A DNA stretch of 64,000 bases from Palsa-360 sp963710315. Its GTDB lineage: Bacteria > Acidobacteriota > Terriglobia > Acidiferrales > UBA7541. The notes below the pieces were generated by a model. It saw only the letters and a program-made list of their open reading frames with translations. It ran no database searches and was not told the origin of the DNA. The DNA lies in assembly GCA_963710315.1 (NCBI GenBank), contig CAVPZW010000007.1, forward strand, positions 186,001-250,000. The letters are read 5' to 3'. The translations under genes and the position numbers were made by a program. Shown here one piece after another: positions 25,455 through 34,133 of the stretch (position 1 is the stretch's first letter; each line of letters starts with the position of its first letter).

Positions 25455-26285
25455 ATGAAGACTGTTGACGGCGGACCGGCGCAAACCGAAGAAGAAATCC
25501 ATTTGGCGCAGCTGCGCGAACGCCTCGCGCCACTGCGGGAAAAAGTTAACGACCATCCCTTATACCGCGATATTACAAATCTGCAAGACCTGCGCATTTT
25601 CATGGAAGGCCATGTCTTTGCCGTGTGGGATTTCATGTCCTTGCTCAAAACCCTGCAGCAGTCGCTGACCTGTGTGGCCGTGCCATGGGTGCCCACGCGG
25701 TTTCCCGTTTGCAGGCGGCTGGTGAACGAGATTGTGCTGGGAGAGGAAAGCGACGAATTCAATGGCGCATACCTAAGCCACTATGAGCTGTATCACCGGG
25801 CCATGGTCGAGGCCAATGCAAACGTTGGCCCGATAGAAACATTTCTGGGCGAATTATCCTCGGGCAAATCGGTCGGCAACGCGCTTCTTGCGGCGAATGT
25901 TCCTGACGAAGCACGCCGGTTTGTGGAGACCACGTTCTCTTTCATTGCGCAGGGCAAGCCGCATGTGGTGGCCTCAGCGTTTACCTTTGGCCGGGAAGAT
26001 GTGATCCCCGACATGTTCCGCTCCATGGTGGCCGGCCTTAACCAGCAATTTCCGGGCAGCGTCTCCACATTTCATTACTATTTGGAGCGCCACATCGAAG
26101 TCGATGGAGAGAGCCACGGCCCCATGTCATTGCAAATGATTTCCGAACTCTGCGGCAACGACCCGGCACGCTGGGAAGAATCGACGCAAGCGGCGGAACT
26201 GGCGCTAAGCGCGAGGATTGCGCTGTGGTCCGGAATTCGCGATCGCATAGGCCAATCACGAAACCGCGCGCTGGTCGCTCACTGA
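25455..26285 (+). CDS. DUF3050 family protein (haem oxygenase-like fold)
   Basis: The 276-residue cytoplasmic protein matches DUF3050: PLREKVNDHPLYRDITNLQD, LRIFMEGHVFAVWDFMSLLK, then PWVPTRFPVCRRLVNEIVLGEESDE, YLSHYELYHRAM, and FHYYLERHIEVDGESHGPMS. The many His/Glu residues in helices (EGHVFAVWDF, HYELYHRAM, YYLERHIEVD, GESHGPM) suit the haem-oxygenase-like di-metal fold. The family function is not established. AGGAG at 25441-25445 is 9 bases before this ATG, preferred over one at 25416. It stands alone. Confidence 0.88.
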   Translation: MKTVDGGPAQTEEEIHLAQLRERLAPLREKVNDHPLYRDITNLQDLRIFMEGHVFAVWDFMSLLKTLQQSLTCVAVPWVPTRFPVCRRLVNEIVLGEESDEFNGAYLSHYELYHRAMVEANANVGPIETFLGELSSGKSVGNALLAANVPDEARRFVETTFSFIAQGKPHVVASAFTFGREDVIPDMFRSMVAGLNQQFPGSVSTFHYYLERHIEVDGESHGPMSLQMISELCGNDPARWEESTQAAELALSARIALWSGIRDRIGQSRNRALVAH

Positions 26286-26661
26286 AAAAGAATAACCAAC
26301 AATGACGACAGCTTCCTATGAAACAGGAATTGGCCGTTTGAACTCTTGTATTGGCATGCAGCGGGAAGCATAAAAATGAACAACTCGCCACCGGGCGTTC
26401 CCAGTATCGGACTCCCGGATGCGCGAATTCCATGCCGATGAGTCCCATCTTTCCGCCGCTCGAAATCATCGGGACAAATCATTTGCCGCAAAGAAACTAG
26501 CGCTTTGCCTTCTTGCAACTCCTTTGCAAACCACCGATTGACAATGGTTTCGCTCCGGCATACGATTTCGCACGGCCAGATTTCCATCCGTCCTTTCGCA
26601 CATTAAACGTTCGGTTGAAAATGCTCTGGCCATGGCCTGCCGCCGAAGGAGATCAGCCGTT
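26286..26661. other. Gene-free region of 376 bp
   Basis: No gene, RNA or repeat recognised. ORFs on the minus strand here have no protein-like features. It should carry the promoter of the next gene, whose ribosome site AAGGAGA lies at about 26645. Confidence 0.45.
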
Positions 26662-28839
26662 ATGAACAAGAGAATTTCGCAATTTGCAGTCGTGGCAATC
26701 GTACTCGCCGCAGTGCTTGGGTTCGTGCGCACCGGGCACACTGCGGGAAAACCTGCCGCGGAAATTAAGATCGTCTCCGACGACATTGGAGGCGTGGTCA
26801 CCAGCTCAAAAGGCCCCGAAGCGGGCGTCTGGGTGATCGCCGAGACAAAAGATCTGCCCACCGGCTATCGCAAGATTGTGGTGACCGACGATCAGGGCCG
26901 CTACGTAATCCCAGAACTTCCCAAAGCGACGTATGACGTCTGGGTGCGCGGCTACGGCTTGGTGGATTCTCCCAAGGTAAAAGCAGCTCCCGGCAAAATG
27001 CTTAACCTTACCGCGGTGATTGCGTCCGATCCGCGCGAAGCGGCGCAATATTATCCCGCCGCTTACTGGTATTCCCTGCTGCACATTCCGCCCAAGAGCG
27101 ATTTCCCCGGCACCGGCGAAAAGGGAAATGGAATTTCCGAGCGCATCAAGGATCAGGGAAACTGGGTTGAAAACGTGAAAACTGACGGCTGCGAAGCCTG
27201 CCATCAGTTGGGCGATAAGGCCACACGAACAATTCCCTCGACGCTGGGCGCATTTGACACCTCATACGCTGCCTGGGACCGCCGCATCCAGTCCGCGCAG
27301 GTTGGCAGCATGATGAGCGCCGTTGCCACACGCGTTGGCCGCAAGCGCATGCTCTCCGAATATGCCGACTGGACCGACCGCATCAAGGCCGGCGAACTGC
27401 CGCCTGTTCCGCCACGTCCGCAGGGCGCGGAGCGCAACGTCGTGATCACCCAATGGGATTGGGCGACGGCAAAAGAATATTTCCACGATGAAATTTCCGT
27501 GGACCGCCGAAATCCGAGTTCCAATCCGAACGGCCTGATTTACGGCGTGCACGAAGACAGCTCGGACTTCATCACGGTCCTCGATCCGACCAAGAATTCT
27601 TTTTCCCAGATTCCAGTCCCCTACAAACCAGGCACGCCCATGTTTGAGCCCGAAGAATTGCTCGAACCATCTCCGTATTGGGGCAATGAACCCGTGGCCA
27701 TTTCGCACGTTTCGGCGCATAGCTTGATGATGGATTCGCAAGGGCGTATCTGGACCGCTGGAGCGACGCGCGATCCAGAAAATCCGGCCTACTGCCAGAA
27801 GGGTTCCAGCCTCGAGTCCGCCCAGGTGCTCCCGCTGAAGAACAGCTCACGGCAGACCAATTTCTACGATCCGAAGACCGGGAAATGGACGCTGGTCGAC
27901 CTGTGCACCAGCACGCAGCACCTCATGTTCGCCGAGGATGCCAACAACACTCTCTGGTTCAGCAATCCCGGCGGCGATAACGTCGGCTGGCTGAACACCA
28001 AGATGTACGATGAAACCCACGATGCCGAAAAGTCGCAGGGCTGGACGCCGTTCATTCTGGACACTAACGGCAACGGCAAGCGCGACGAGTACACCGAACC
28101 GGGCCAGCCGATGGACCCCACGAAGGACATGCGCATCAAGGTAGGATTCTACGGCGTAAGCCCAAGCCCGGCTGATGGCTCGATCTGGGGAACCGTGCTT
28201 GGCTTCCCCGGCGCTCTGGTTCGCCTGGTTCCCGGCTCGGACCCAGCGCGCACTTCGCTCGCGGAAATTTACGAAGTGCCCTGGAACAATCCTAAAGCGC
28301 CAGTGCAGGGTTTTTCGCCGCGTGGCATGGACATCACTCGCGACGGCGTGGTTTGGACCGTTCTGGCCAGCGGACACTTCGCTAGCTTTGACCGCCGCAA
28401 GTGCAAAGGCCCGCTCAACGGCCCCACGGCAACAGGCCAGCACTGCCCCGAAGGCTGGACGCTCTACCGCACCCCCGGCCCGAGCTTCAAGGGCGTAGAG
28501 GGATACGGCAGCGCCGACACCAACTATTACAACTGGGTCGATCAATTTGATGTCTCCGGCCTGGGCAAGAACACTCCCATCGCCACCGGCAACGGCATGG
28601 ATGCTCTGGAAGCCCTCGACCCCAAAACTGGAAAGTTCATTGTGATGCGAGTTCCCTACCCCATGGGCTTCTTCGCAAAGAGCCTGGATGGGCGCATCGA
28701 TGATCCCAAGGCCGGCTGGAAGGGCCGCGGCATCTGGTCCACCTACGCCACACGCACCCCGTGGCACCTCGAAGGCGGCAAGGGCACAACCAGCAAAGCA
28801 GTAAAGTTCCAGCTGCGCCCCGATCCGCTGGCTAATTAA
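26662..28839 (+). CDS. Secreted CarboxypepD_reg / CxxCH / propeller protein (large)
   Basis: The 725-residue exported protein has a signal peptide (cleavage near TGHTAG) and a carboxypeptidase-regulatory-like domain at about 35-120 (VTDDQGRYVIPELPKATYDV). One haem-c motif, CEACH, lies at 177-181 in KTDGCEACHQLGDK. A long C-terminal region from about 230 has propeller-like strands (DSQGRIWTAGATRD, YDPKTGKWTLVDLCTST, ANNTLWFSNPGGDN, RDGVVWTVLASGHFASFD). The order of parts equals that of the protein at 20102, but this one is 165 residues longer and the two are not close in sequence. The start at 26662 has AAGGAGA upstream. Function unknown; redox role inferred from the haem motif. Confidence 0.82.
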   Translation: MNKRISQFAVVAIVLAAVLGFVRTGHTAGKPAAEIKIVSDDIGGVVTSSKGPEAGVWVIAETKDLPTGYRKIVVTDDQGRYVIPELPKATYDVWVRGYGLVDSPKVKAAPGKMLNLTAVIASDPREAAQYYPAAYWYSLLHIPPKSDFPGTGEKGNGISERIKDQGNWVENVKTDGCEACHQLGDKATRTIPSTLGAFDTSYAAWDRRIQSAQVGSMMSAVATRVGRKRMLSEYADWTDRIKAGELPPVPPRPQGAERNVVITQWDWATAKEYFHDEISVDRRNPSSNPNGLIYGVHEDSSDFITVLDPTKNSFSQIPVPYKPGTPMFEPEELLEPSPYWGNEPVAISHVSAHSLMMDSQGRIWTAGATRDPENPAYCQKGSSLESAQVLPLKNSSRQTNFYDPKTGKWTLVDLCTSTQHLMFAEDANNTLWFSNPGGDNVGWLNTKMYDETHDAEKSQGWTPFILDTNGNGKRDEYTEPGQPMDPTKDMRIKVGFYGVSPSPADGSIWGTVLGFPGALVRLVPGSDPARTSLAEIYEVPWNNPKAPVQGFSPRGMDITRDGVVWTVLASGHFASFDRRKCKGPLNGPTATGQHCPEGWTLYRTPGPSFKGVEGYGSADTNYYNWVDQFDVSGLGKNTPIATGNGMDALEALDPKTGKFIVMRVPYPMGFFAKSLDGRIDDPKAGWKGRGIWSTYATRTPWHLEGGKGTTSKAVKFQLRPDPLAN

Positions 28840-28858
28840 TTTAACTAAATTCCAAATC

Positions 28859-28899
28859 AAAAGCCCGGAGGCCGCATCCAGCCTCCGGGCTTTTCTTTT
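28859..28899 (+). terminator. Rho-independent terminator
   Basis: Stem AAGCCCGGAGGC / GCCTCCGGGCTT around CGCATCCA, followed by TTTTCTTTT. It lies 20 bases after the propeller-protein stop. On the minus strand the leading A-tract also gives a short U-run, so it may serve both directions. Confidence 0.9.
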
Positions 28900-29023
28900 G
28901 GTCACCGTGAAACGATTCAGTCGAATCCTGATTTACACAGATGAAATCCTGGCGCTGCAATCAAGCACGGCAACCTGGTCGGCTGCTGATCTTCCACTAC
29001 ATCCCTTACTTCCTGAACTTCCT

Positions 29024-29704
29024 CTACTTCTTTTCAACAAACAACGCGGGATAATGCTTTCGCAGGTTTTCAACTTTCGGATAGTCGTTGATCACCACGT
29101 ACATGTTTTCTGGATGCAGGTCCATGTAGCCCTGGTGATAATCCTCGGCGGCGTAAAACGCTTCCAGCGGAACGATCTGCGTGACGATGGGTTGCTTGAA
29201 TACTTTGGCCGAGTCCAACTGCTTCACATAAGCTTCGACAACCCGCTTCTGATCTTCCGAGGTGTAAAAAATCGCGGAGCGATATTGCGAACCGTGGTCG
29301 GGCCCCTGGCGGTCGAGCTGCGTGGGATCGTGCGCCACGGAGAAAAACACCTTCAAGATTTGCCCCAGCGAAATCTGCGACGGATCGAAAATAACTTCGA
29401 CCGCTTCGGCATGATTGGTGCGGCCCGAGCATACTTTTTCGTATGTGGCCGTATTCGCCGCTCCTCCCGAATAGCCGGAAGTCGCGCGCACAACGCCCTT
29501 CAAGCGTTCAAACAGCGCCTGAATCCCCCAGAAGCACCCGCCGGCGACCACAATCGTTTCCCGGCCTTTCGCCGTGGCCAGCGCGTCGCCGATTGCAGGA
29601 TCGGGCAGCGCAACAACGTCACTGGACGAGTTGCAGCTTGCGCCTCCGCCGAACGGCAGCAGCACCGCCAGCGCCGCGAGCCCTCGGACAATCATTTGCA
29701 GCAT
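29024..29704 (-). CDS. msrA: Peptide-methionine (S)-S-oxide reductase, exported
   Basis: Reduces methionine sulfoxide in oxidised proteins. The 226-residue form has a signal sequence (RGLAALAVLLPFGGGASCNSS; the Cys could be a weak lipobox) and the MsrA catalytic motif VAGGCFWGIQALFERLKGV. It also has SGYSGG, the Glu/Asp-rich TNHAEAVEVIFDPSQI and DHGSQYRSAIFY. This points to repair in the periplasm or envelope. It lies next to a TlpA-type thioredoxin gene on the same strand (30690-29800), a plausible electron donor, though a 95-bp gap and repeat half separate them. No MsrB is present. Confidence 0.92.
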   Translation of the reverse strand: MLQMIVRGLAALAVLLPFGGGASCNSSSDVVALPDPAIGDALATAKGRETIVVAGGCFWGIQALFERLKGVVRATSGYSGGAANTATYEKVCSGRTNHAEAVEVIFDPSQISLGQILKVFFSVAHDPTQLDRQGPDHGSQYRSAIFYTSEDQKRVVEAYVKQLDSAKVFKQPIVTQIVPLEAFYAAEDYHQGYMDLHPENMYVVINDYPKVENLRKHYPALFVEKK

Positions 29705-29775
29705 ATCGGTATGCCTCCAGGTAGCACTGGGTTCAGACTGTGGAGTTTAAGTTGTACGTTGTAGGGAATTCAAAA

Positions 29776-29802
29776 GCAACAGGCTGAAGCCTGTTCTACT
29801 TA
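29776..29802. repeat. Half copy of a family 1 repeat at a gene end
   Basis: AACAGGCTGAAGCCTGTTCTACTT matches the right arm of family 1; the left arm is missing or decayed. Its CTAC end lies at the 3' end of the TlpA-type gene. Confidence 0.7.
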
Positions 29803-30690
29803 AAACAATTCCGTGATTGCGTTGCTGCTCTTTGCGGGCGGCGCTGGCGCGGGCTTTGCTGCTCCGCCGCGCGCGGCCTCTTTCACAATTTTAGCCGCCA
29901 GCTCGCCGCTCACCGGGCATTCCGTATCGTTCACGCGGCATTCCGTAAGCGTCAGGTTGCATCCACAGGTGCAGCTTTCCGAGTTCATGCGGCGCAGGGC
30001 GACCTTCTTTTGCGCAGGGGTCAAACCCTTGAAACTCACGCCGGGCAATTCCGTGGCATTGGCGGCATTTTTCAGGAAGACTTGCCCATTATCCACAAAC
30101 GTTTCCACGCGCGCATTCGTCTGCATTCCCAGTAGCGAACCGATTTCAAGGCGATAATTTTCGATGGGGTACAGCCCGCTATGCTTCTGCACAACTCGCC
30201 CCTGCGTATCGATCAAAAAAGACGTGGGCAGGGCCGGAACGCCACCGTAAGAGGCGATCAGTTCCGGCGTGGCCATCACGATGGGATAGGTCATTCCCTT
30301 TTGCCGCGCGAATTTCACCACGCTTGCCGGGGGATCGTCATCCTCGGATATCCCTACGATTTCCAGCTTGCCCTTATATTCCATTTGCAACTCGATCAGC
30401 TCGGGAATTTCCTCGCGGCAGGGCGGGCACCAGGTGGCCCAGAAATTCACGAGAACTACCTTGCCGCCCCAATTTTCCTTGGTCACCGGTTTGCCGAGCA
30501 AGTCCTGCGCCTGAAGCGGTGGCGCCATTTCCGGATTTTTCACAAAGCGAATTACAGGCTGATTGGCATCGCCAGCAGGCGCCGGGATAGCTGCGGCGGA
30601 CGCTTGCGGCACCACGGCACGGGTCGCGCCCAACACCGCAAGCCCGGCGATTGCGATGAAAACCAGTAGATGGATGTTCTTCCTGACCAT
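29800..30690 (-). CDS. TlpA-type thioredoxin with Cys-rich C-terminal extension
   Basis: The 296-residue protein has an N-terminal signal anchor (HLLVFIAIAGLAVLGATRAV) and a TlpA/ResA-like thioredoxin domain. The domain contains the active site VNFWATWCPPCREEIPELI and the cis-Pro segment GVPALPTSFLIDTQG. Then comes a linker and a short tail with six Cys: NSESCTCGCNLTLTECRVND and TECPVSGELA. This tail looks like a small metal or disulfide module and is not part of normal TlpA. The ATG at 30690 has GGGAG 5 bases upstream; the longer ORF upstream is not protein-like. Its role is probably disulfide reduction in the envelope, perhaps for MsrA encoded next to it. Confidence 0.87.
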   Translation of the reverse strand: MVRKNIHLLVFIAIAGLAVLGATRAVVPQASAAAIPAPAGDANQPVIRFVKNPEMAPPLQAQDLLGKPVTKENWGGKVVLVNFWATWCPPCREEIPELIELQMEYKGKLEIVGISEDDDPPASVVKFARQKGMTYPIVMATPELIASYGGVPALPTSFLIDTQGRVVQKHSGLYPIENYRLEIGSLLGMQTNARVETFVDNGQVFLKNAANATELPGVSFKGLTPAQKKVALRRMNSESCTCGCNLTLTECRVNDTECPVSGELAAKIVKEAARGGAAKPAPAPPAKSSNAITELF

Positions 30691-30937
30691 AGCGGCTCCC
30701 ACCATTATGATGTCGTCCCCGGCACAAAACAAGCCTGGACAGCCGCTTGCCTCGCATGAATCAACGGCCGCTTCCCGCGTTCCCGGCCGGCATTTTGAAA
30801 CTCGCCATTTCCAAATTCGCAAGGCATCGCACTTAAAATCGCGATGAGGAATGAAGTTGACAGGCGCGGGCACCGGGCATATGTTTCCCCCACATGCCGC
30901 CAAGCGAATGGAGTTCCATTTCCCCGGAGGAATTGCG

Positions 30938-31324
30938 GTGAACATACGGCGTCTTCTATTCTTTTTCGCGTTCGCAGCGAGCCTGGCCCTTCTATCGAAT
31001 CCCACATTCGCGCACCACTCCACAGCGGAATACGACATGACCGCATTGACCAGCGTCAAAGGCACGGTCACGCAATTCGAATGGAGCAATCCGCACGCCT
31101 ACATCTACATCGAAGTGAAAAGCGATAAAGGAAAGACCGCCAAATGGACCGCCGAGCTGGCCAGCCTTGGCATGCTTGCCAGAGTCAACTGGAAACGAGA
31201 CACGGTAAAACCCGGCGACGAAATCACAATGGTCGGAAACCGAGCCAGGAACGGCACCAATTTGATGCGCCTCAACAAAATTGTTTTTGCCGATGGACAG
31301 GAACTCTCCGCCGAGGTCCGATGA
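30938..31324 (+). CDS. DUF6152 family secreted protein
   Basis: The 128-residue form starts at GTG 30938, with GGAGG 7 bases upstream. It has a signal peptide ending in TFAHHS, then the DUF6152 pattern: AEYDMTALTSVKGTVTQFEW, SNPHAYIYIEVK, WTAELASLGMLAR, and VKPGDEITMVGNRARNGTNL. The fold is probably an OB-like beta barrel. The family has no known function. The following gene, on the same strand 35 bases on, is a frequent kind of companion with a LTGVW motif. Confidence 0.85.
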   Translation: MNIRRLLFFFAFAASLALLSNPTFAHHSTAEYDMTALTSVKGTVTQFEWSNPHAYIYIEVKSDKGKTAKWTAELASLGMLARVNWKRDTVKPGDEITMVGNRARNGTNLMRLNKIVFADGQELSAEVR

Positions 31325-31359
31325 GGCGTCTTCCATCCCTGCTTGAATGAAGGAGCTTC

Positions 31360-32046
31360 ATGTTACGGAATGGTCTGAAACACTTGGTGATTGCCGGTGC
31401 GGCGCTTCTTTTTTTGTTGCCGTATGTATTCGCTCAGTCCGCGAATCCGTCCGCGCCCGCGCCAGACCTCACCGGGGTCTGGATGATTGACCATTTTCAG
31501 CCTGCTTTATTTCCGAAAGGAACCACGCCTCCCTTCACTCCCTGGGCCGAGGCGCAATTCAAGAAAGCCGACACAAAAGTAAACGATCCAAACCTGGCTT
31601 GCTTGCCACATGGAATTCCCCGCCTGATGTTCGTGCCTCTTCCCATGGAGATTTTTCAGGTTCCAGACAAAGTGTTGATGTACCAGGAGGCGGGAAATCA
31701 ACTGCGCCAAATTCACATGAATCGCGAACACCCTAAAGATCTCGACCCTACTTACAATGGCGATTCCGTCGGGAAATGGGACGGCGCCACCCTGGTCGTC
31801 GATACGATTGGGTTCAACGCAGTGACCTGGCTCGATCACGTCGGCCTGCCGCACACGGAATCTCTGCACGTTGTCGAACGCATCCGCCGAGTCGATCACA
31901 ATACTCTTGTGGACGATTTCACAATTGAGGACCCCAAGGCGTACACAAAAACCTGGACGGCCTCGCAGACCTACACTCTCAAGCCGGGATGGGAAATCGC
32001 GGAGTACGTCTGCGACAACAACAAGTACGTCTACCACGAAAAGTAG
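31360..32046 (+). CDS. Secreted hypothetical protein in the DUF6152 unit
   Basis: The 228-residue protein has a signal peptide (LVIAGAALLFLLPYVFAQS), then PAPDLTGVWMIDHFQP, a Pro-rich region, and a beta-rich second half with GKWDGATLVVDTIGFN, LPHTESLHVVERIRR and NTLVDDFTIEDPKAYTK. The LTGVW start and the TLVVDTIGF pattern are common in secreted acidobacterial proteins of unknown function that occur beside DUF6152. It probably forms an operon with the gene before it. No enzymatic motif is seen. Confidence 0.8.
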   Translation: MLRNGLKHLVIAGAALLFLLPYVFAQSANPSAPAPDLTGVWMIDHFQPALFPKGTTPPFTPWAEAQFKKADTKVNDPNLACLPHGIPRLMFVPLPMEIFQVPDKVLMYQEAGNQLRQIHMNREHPKDLDPTYNGDSVGKWDGATLVVDTIGFNAVTWLDHVGLPHTESLHVVERIRRVDHNTLVDDFTIEDPKAYTKTWTASQTYTLKPGWEIAEYVCDNNKYVYHEK

Positions 32047-32328
32047 CGCGGACTTCACCCGGCAGGATCATTGCCATCCCTTGTCGAGCGACCGCGGTCT
32101 TAAACCCTTGCTGCTTCCCCATCAACCCCGACAATCCCTCTGACGCGCGCTGTGAAACGCCACTTGCTTAGTTTCCCGCCATGCCGATTCTCGCCTGAGG
32201 TCACCTCACAACCATTAATTTCTCGTTCATCAAGCATTCATCGCTCGTTAACTTTGAGGAAGCATGTTTCATGGGATTTTTCGTTCGCACATACCGTCCC
32301 TATGTGCAGATCCTAGGAGGAAATTGAC

Positions 32329-33993
32329 GTGAAGAAAGCACTTCTCGCACTAGCAGTGTCCTTTGCCTTGGCTGGAGGCCTTCAAGCGGGTGATGATCAT
32401 GATGGCGACCACCATTCCGAACGATTCGAATTCAAACCTGGCACGCTTGTTCTCACGCGTAGTGTGTACGTTGGGACACCATCATTGCTTGTACCTGGCG
32501 TAACCGTACTGCCACCGGGCTGCGTCGCTGGCACAGTCAATGTCCCGCTGATTGCCGGAGGCACAACCCCTGTAGTCAATACATGCACGACCCCGACCAA
32601 TGACGGCACATTCCCGGGGGTCTTCTTCAACGCGGCCGCAGACGGCCACTTTGGAATCACCTCTCCGATTTTTCTGGATAACCTGACGACCGACGGCCAT
32701 AGGCTGGACACGCTGGCAATCCCAACCGATCAGATTGTGACCAGTTTCAGTTCGAAATCCGAACTTGCCATTCATCTGTCAACCGACAGGAAATCCCTCA
32801 CATTTATGGGTTATCGAGGCGGCCCCGGATTTCCGACCGCGGCAAACATTTTTGACGTGTCCAATGGCAACACGCCCGGGCTCATCGATCCAACCAACAC
32901 TGCAGTCGGTCAATATTACCGCGCGGTGGGCGAAGTGGACGCACATGGCCATCTGATGATTACCGAAGGCAACGCTTACAGCGGAGATAACGGACGCGGC
33001 GCAGTCAAAGGGAATTCCCTGTATTACATGGTCGGAAACGACAACAGCGGAAATCTCTCCAAGAAGCAGGTCACAACTACCATCGTCGGCGAAGAACTTG
33101 TCCATTCAACTGGCGTCGAATTGCTTGTTCCTGGCCAGGCTCCGCCTGTGCCGCCAAACATCGCCAAGATCGGCGATTTCGAGATCACTCAAGTCATTGA
33201 ACCCTCTACCGGTTTGCCATACGCAGCCGATAAAGCCGGGAAGGACAACAACTACCGCGGCATCACAATTTTTAACAACACCTTGTACGTCACCAAGGGC
33301 AGCGGTGGAAATGGCATCAACACAGTTTATCAGGTGGGAACTCCGGGCGTTCTGCCATCTGGCGATGTCTCCACCCTCGCCACGGTGCCTATTACCATCC
33401 TTCCCGGTTTTCCTCACACTCTTGCTAGCGGAGTTTCCTCTACCGGAGCAGCAACACCGGTTTCATACCCCTTTGGCATTTGGTTTGCCAACGCAAATAC
33501 GTTGTACGTTTGTGACGAGGGGGACGGAACGCTGGTGTCACCCGCTGTAAACGGAAACGTCGCCACCCCTTACGCTCAGGCGACTGCCGGAGTTCAGAAA
33601 TGGATACTGGTGAGTGGGTCCTGGCAATTGGCCTACGTCATGAACAATGGCCTGAATATCGGCGTCCCCTACAGCGTCGAAAATTACCCAACGGCGCTCA
33701 ATCCCGCCACAGGCGGCTGCCGCAATCTGACGGGTCATGTCAATCATGATGGTACCGCCACCATCTATGCGGTAACCTCAACCATCAGCCCCAGCGGAGA
33801 TCAGGGCGCCGATCCGAACCGCCTCTTTAAGGTCACCGATAGCGTCAACTCCACTACATTGCCAGTAGGGGACGGCGATCATGATCGGGACGATTCCCTC
33901 GGACGGATCAAATTCATCCGATCGGCAAAGTCCGGAGAGGTCTTTCGAGGAGTGGCGTTCGCTCCCCAGGATCGCGATCAAGACGGCCACTAG
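32329..33993 (+). CDS. Large secreted protein, probable beta-propeller, unknown
   Basis: No family named with confidence. The 554 residues begin with a signal peptide (KKALLALAVSFALAGGLQAG), then a His/Asp-rich stretch (DDHDGDHHSERFEF) that may bind metal. Repeats such as YRGITIFNNTLYVTKGSGGN, IWFANANTLYVCDEGDG and DGTATIYAVTSTIS resemble propeller blades. The C-terminus again has DGDHDRDDS and APQDRDQDGH, Asp-rich calcium-type loops. AGGAGG lies 10 bases before the start. It ends at a strong terminator. It is likely an exported structural or binding protein. Confidence 0.75.
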   Translation: MKKALLALAVSFALAGGLQAGDDHDGDHHSERFEFKPGTLVLTRSVYVGTPSLLVPGVTVLPPGCVAGTVNVPLIAGGTTPVVNTCTTPTNDGTFPGVFFNAAADGHFGITSPIFLDNLTTDGHRLDTLAIPTDQIVTSFSSKSELAIHLSTDRKSLTFMGYRGGPGFPTAANIFDVSNGNTPGLIDPTNTAVGQYYRAVGEVDAHGHLMITEGNAYSGDNGRGAVKGNSLYYMVGNDNSGNLSKKQVTTTIVGEELVHSTGVELLVPGQAPPVPPNIAKIGDFEITQVIEPSTGLPYAADKAGKDNNYRGITIFNNTLYVTKGSGGNGINTVYQVGTPGVLPSGDVSTLATVPITILPGFPHTLASGVSSTGAATPVSYPFGIWFANANTLYVCDEGDGTLVSPAVNGNVATPYAQATAGVQKWILVSGSWQLAYVMNNGLNIGVPYSVENYPTALNPATGGCRNLTGHVNHDGTATIYAVTSTISPSGDQGADPNRLFKVTDSVNSTTLPVGDGDHDRDDSLGRIKFIRSAKSGEVFRGVAFAPQDRDQDGH

Positions 33994-34036
33994 ATTGAAT
34001 CCTGGCAGCCGCTGATCGCTTTTTTCTGGAATTAAC

Positions 34037-34075
34037 AAGTCCCGGGCCGAATGCAAATTCAGCCCGGGACTTTTC
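34037..34075 (+). terminator. Rho-independent terminator
   Basis: Stem AAGTCCCGGGC / GCCCGGGACTT around a 14-base loop, followed by TTTTCC. It lies 45 bases after the stop of the large secreted protein and between convergent genes. Confidence 0.9.
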
Positions 34076-34133
34076 CTTTAAGTTTCACTTGTCTAGGGGA
34101 GTTAGCCCAGCTGTCGATGAGGGTTAGCTTGAA

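Noticed and set aside
29800..31089. A 429-residue form of the TlpA-type protein
   Set aside because: The extra N-terminus overlaps the DUF6152 gene on the other strand and lacks protein-like composition; the signal anchor starts at 30690.
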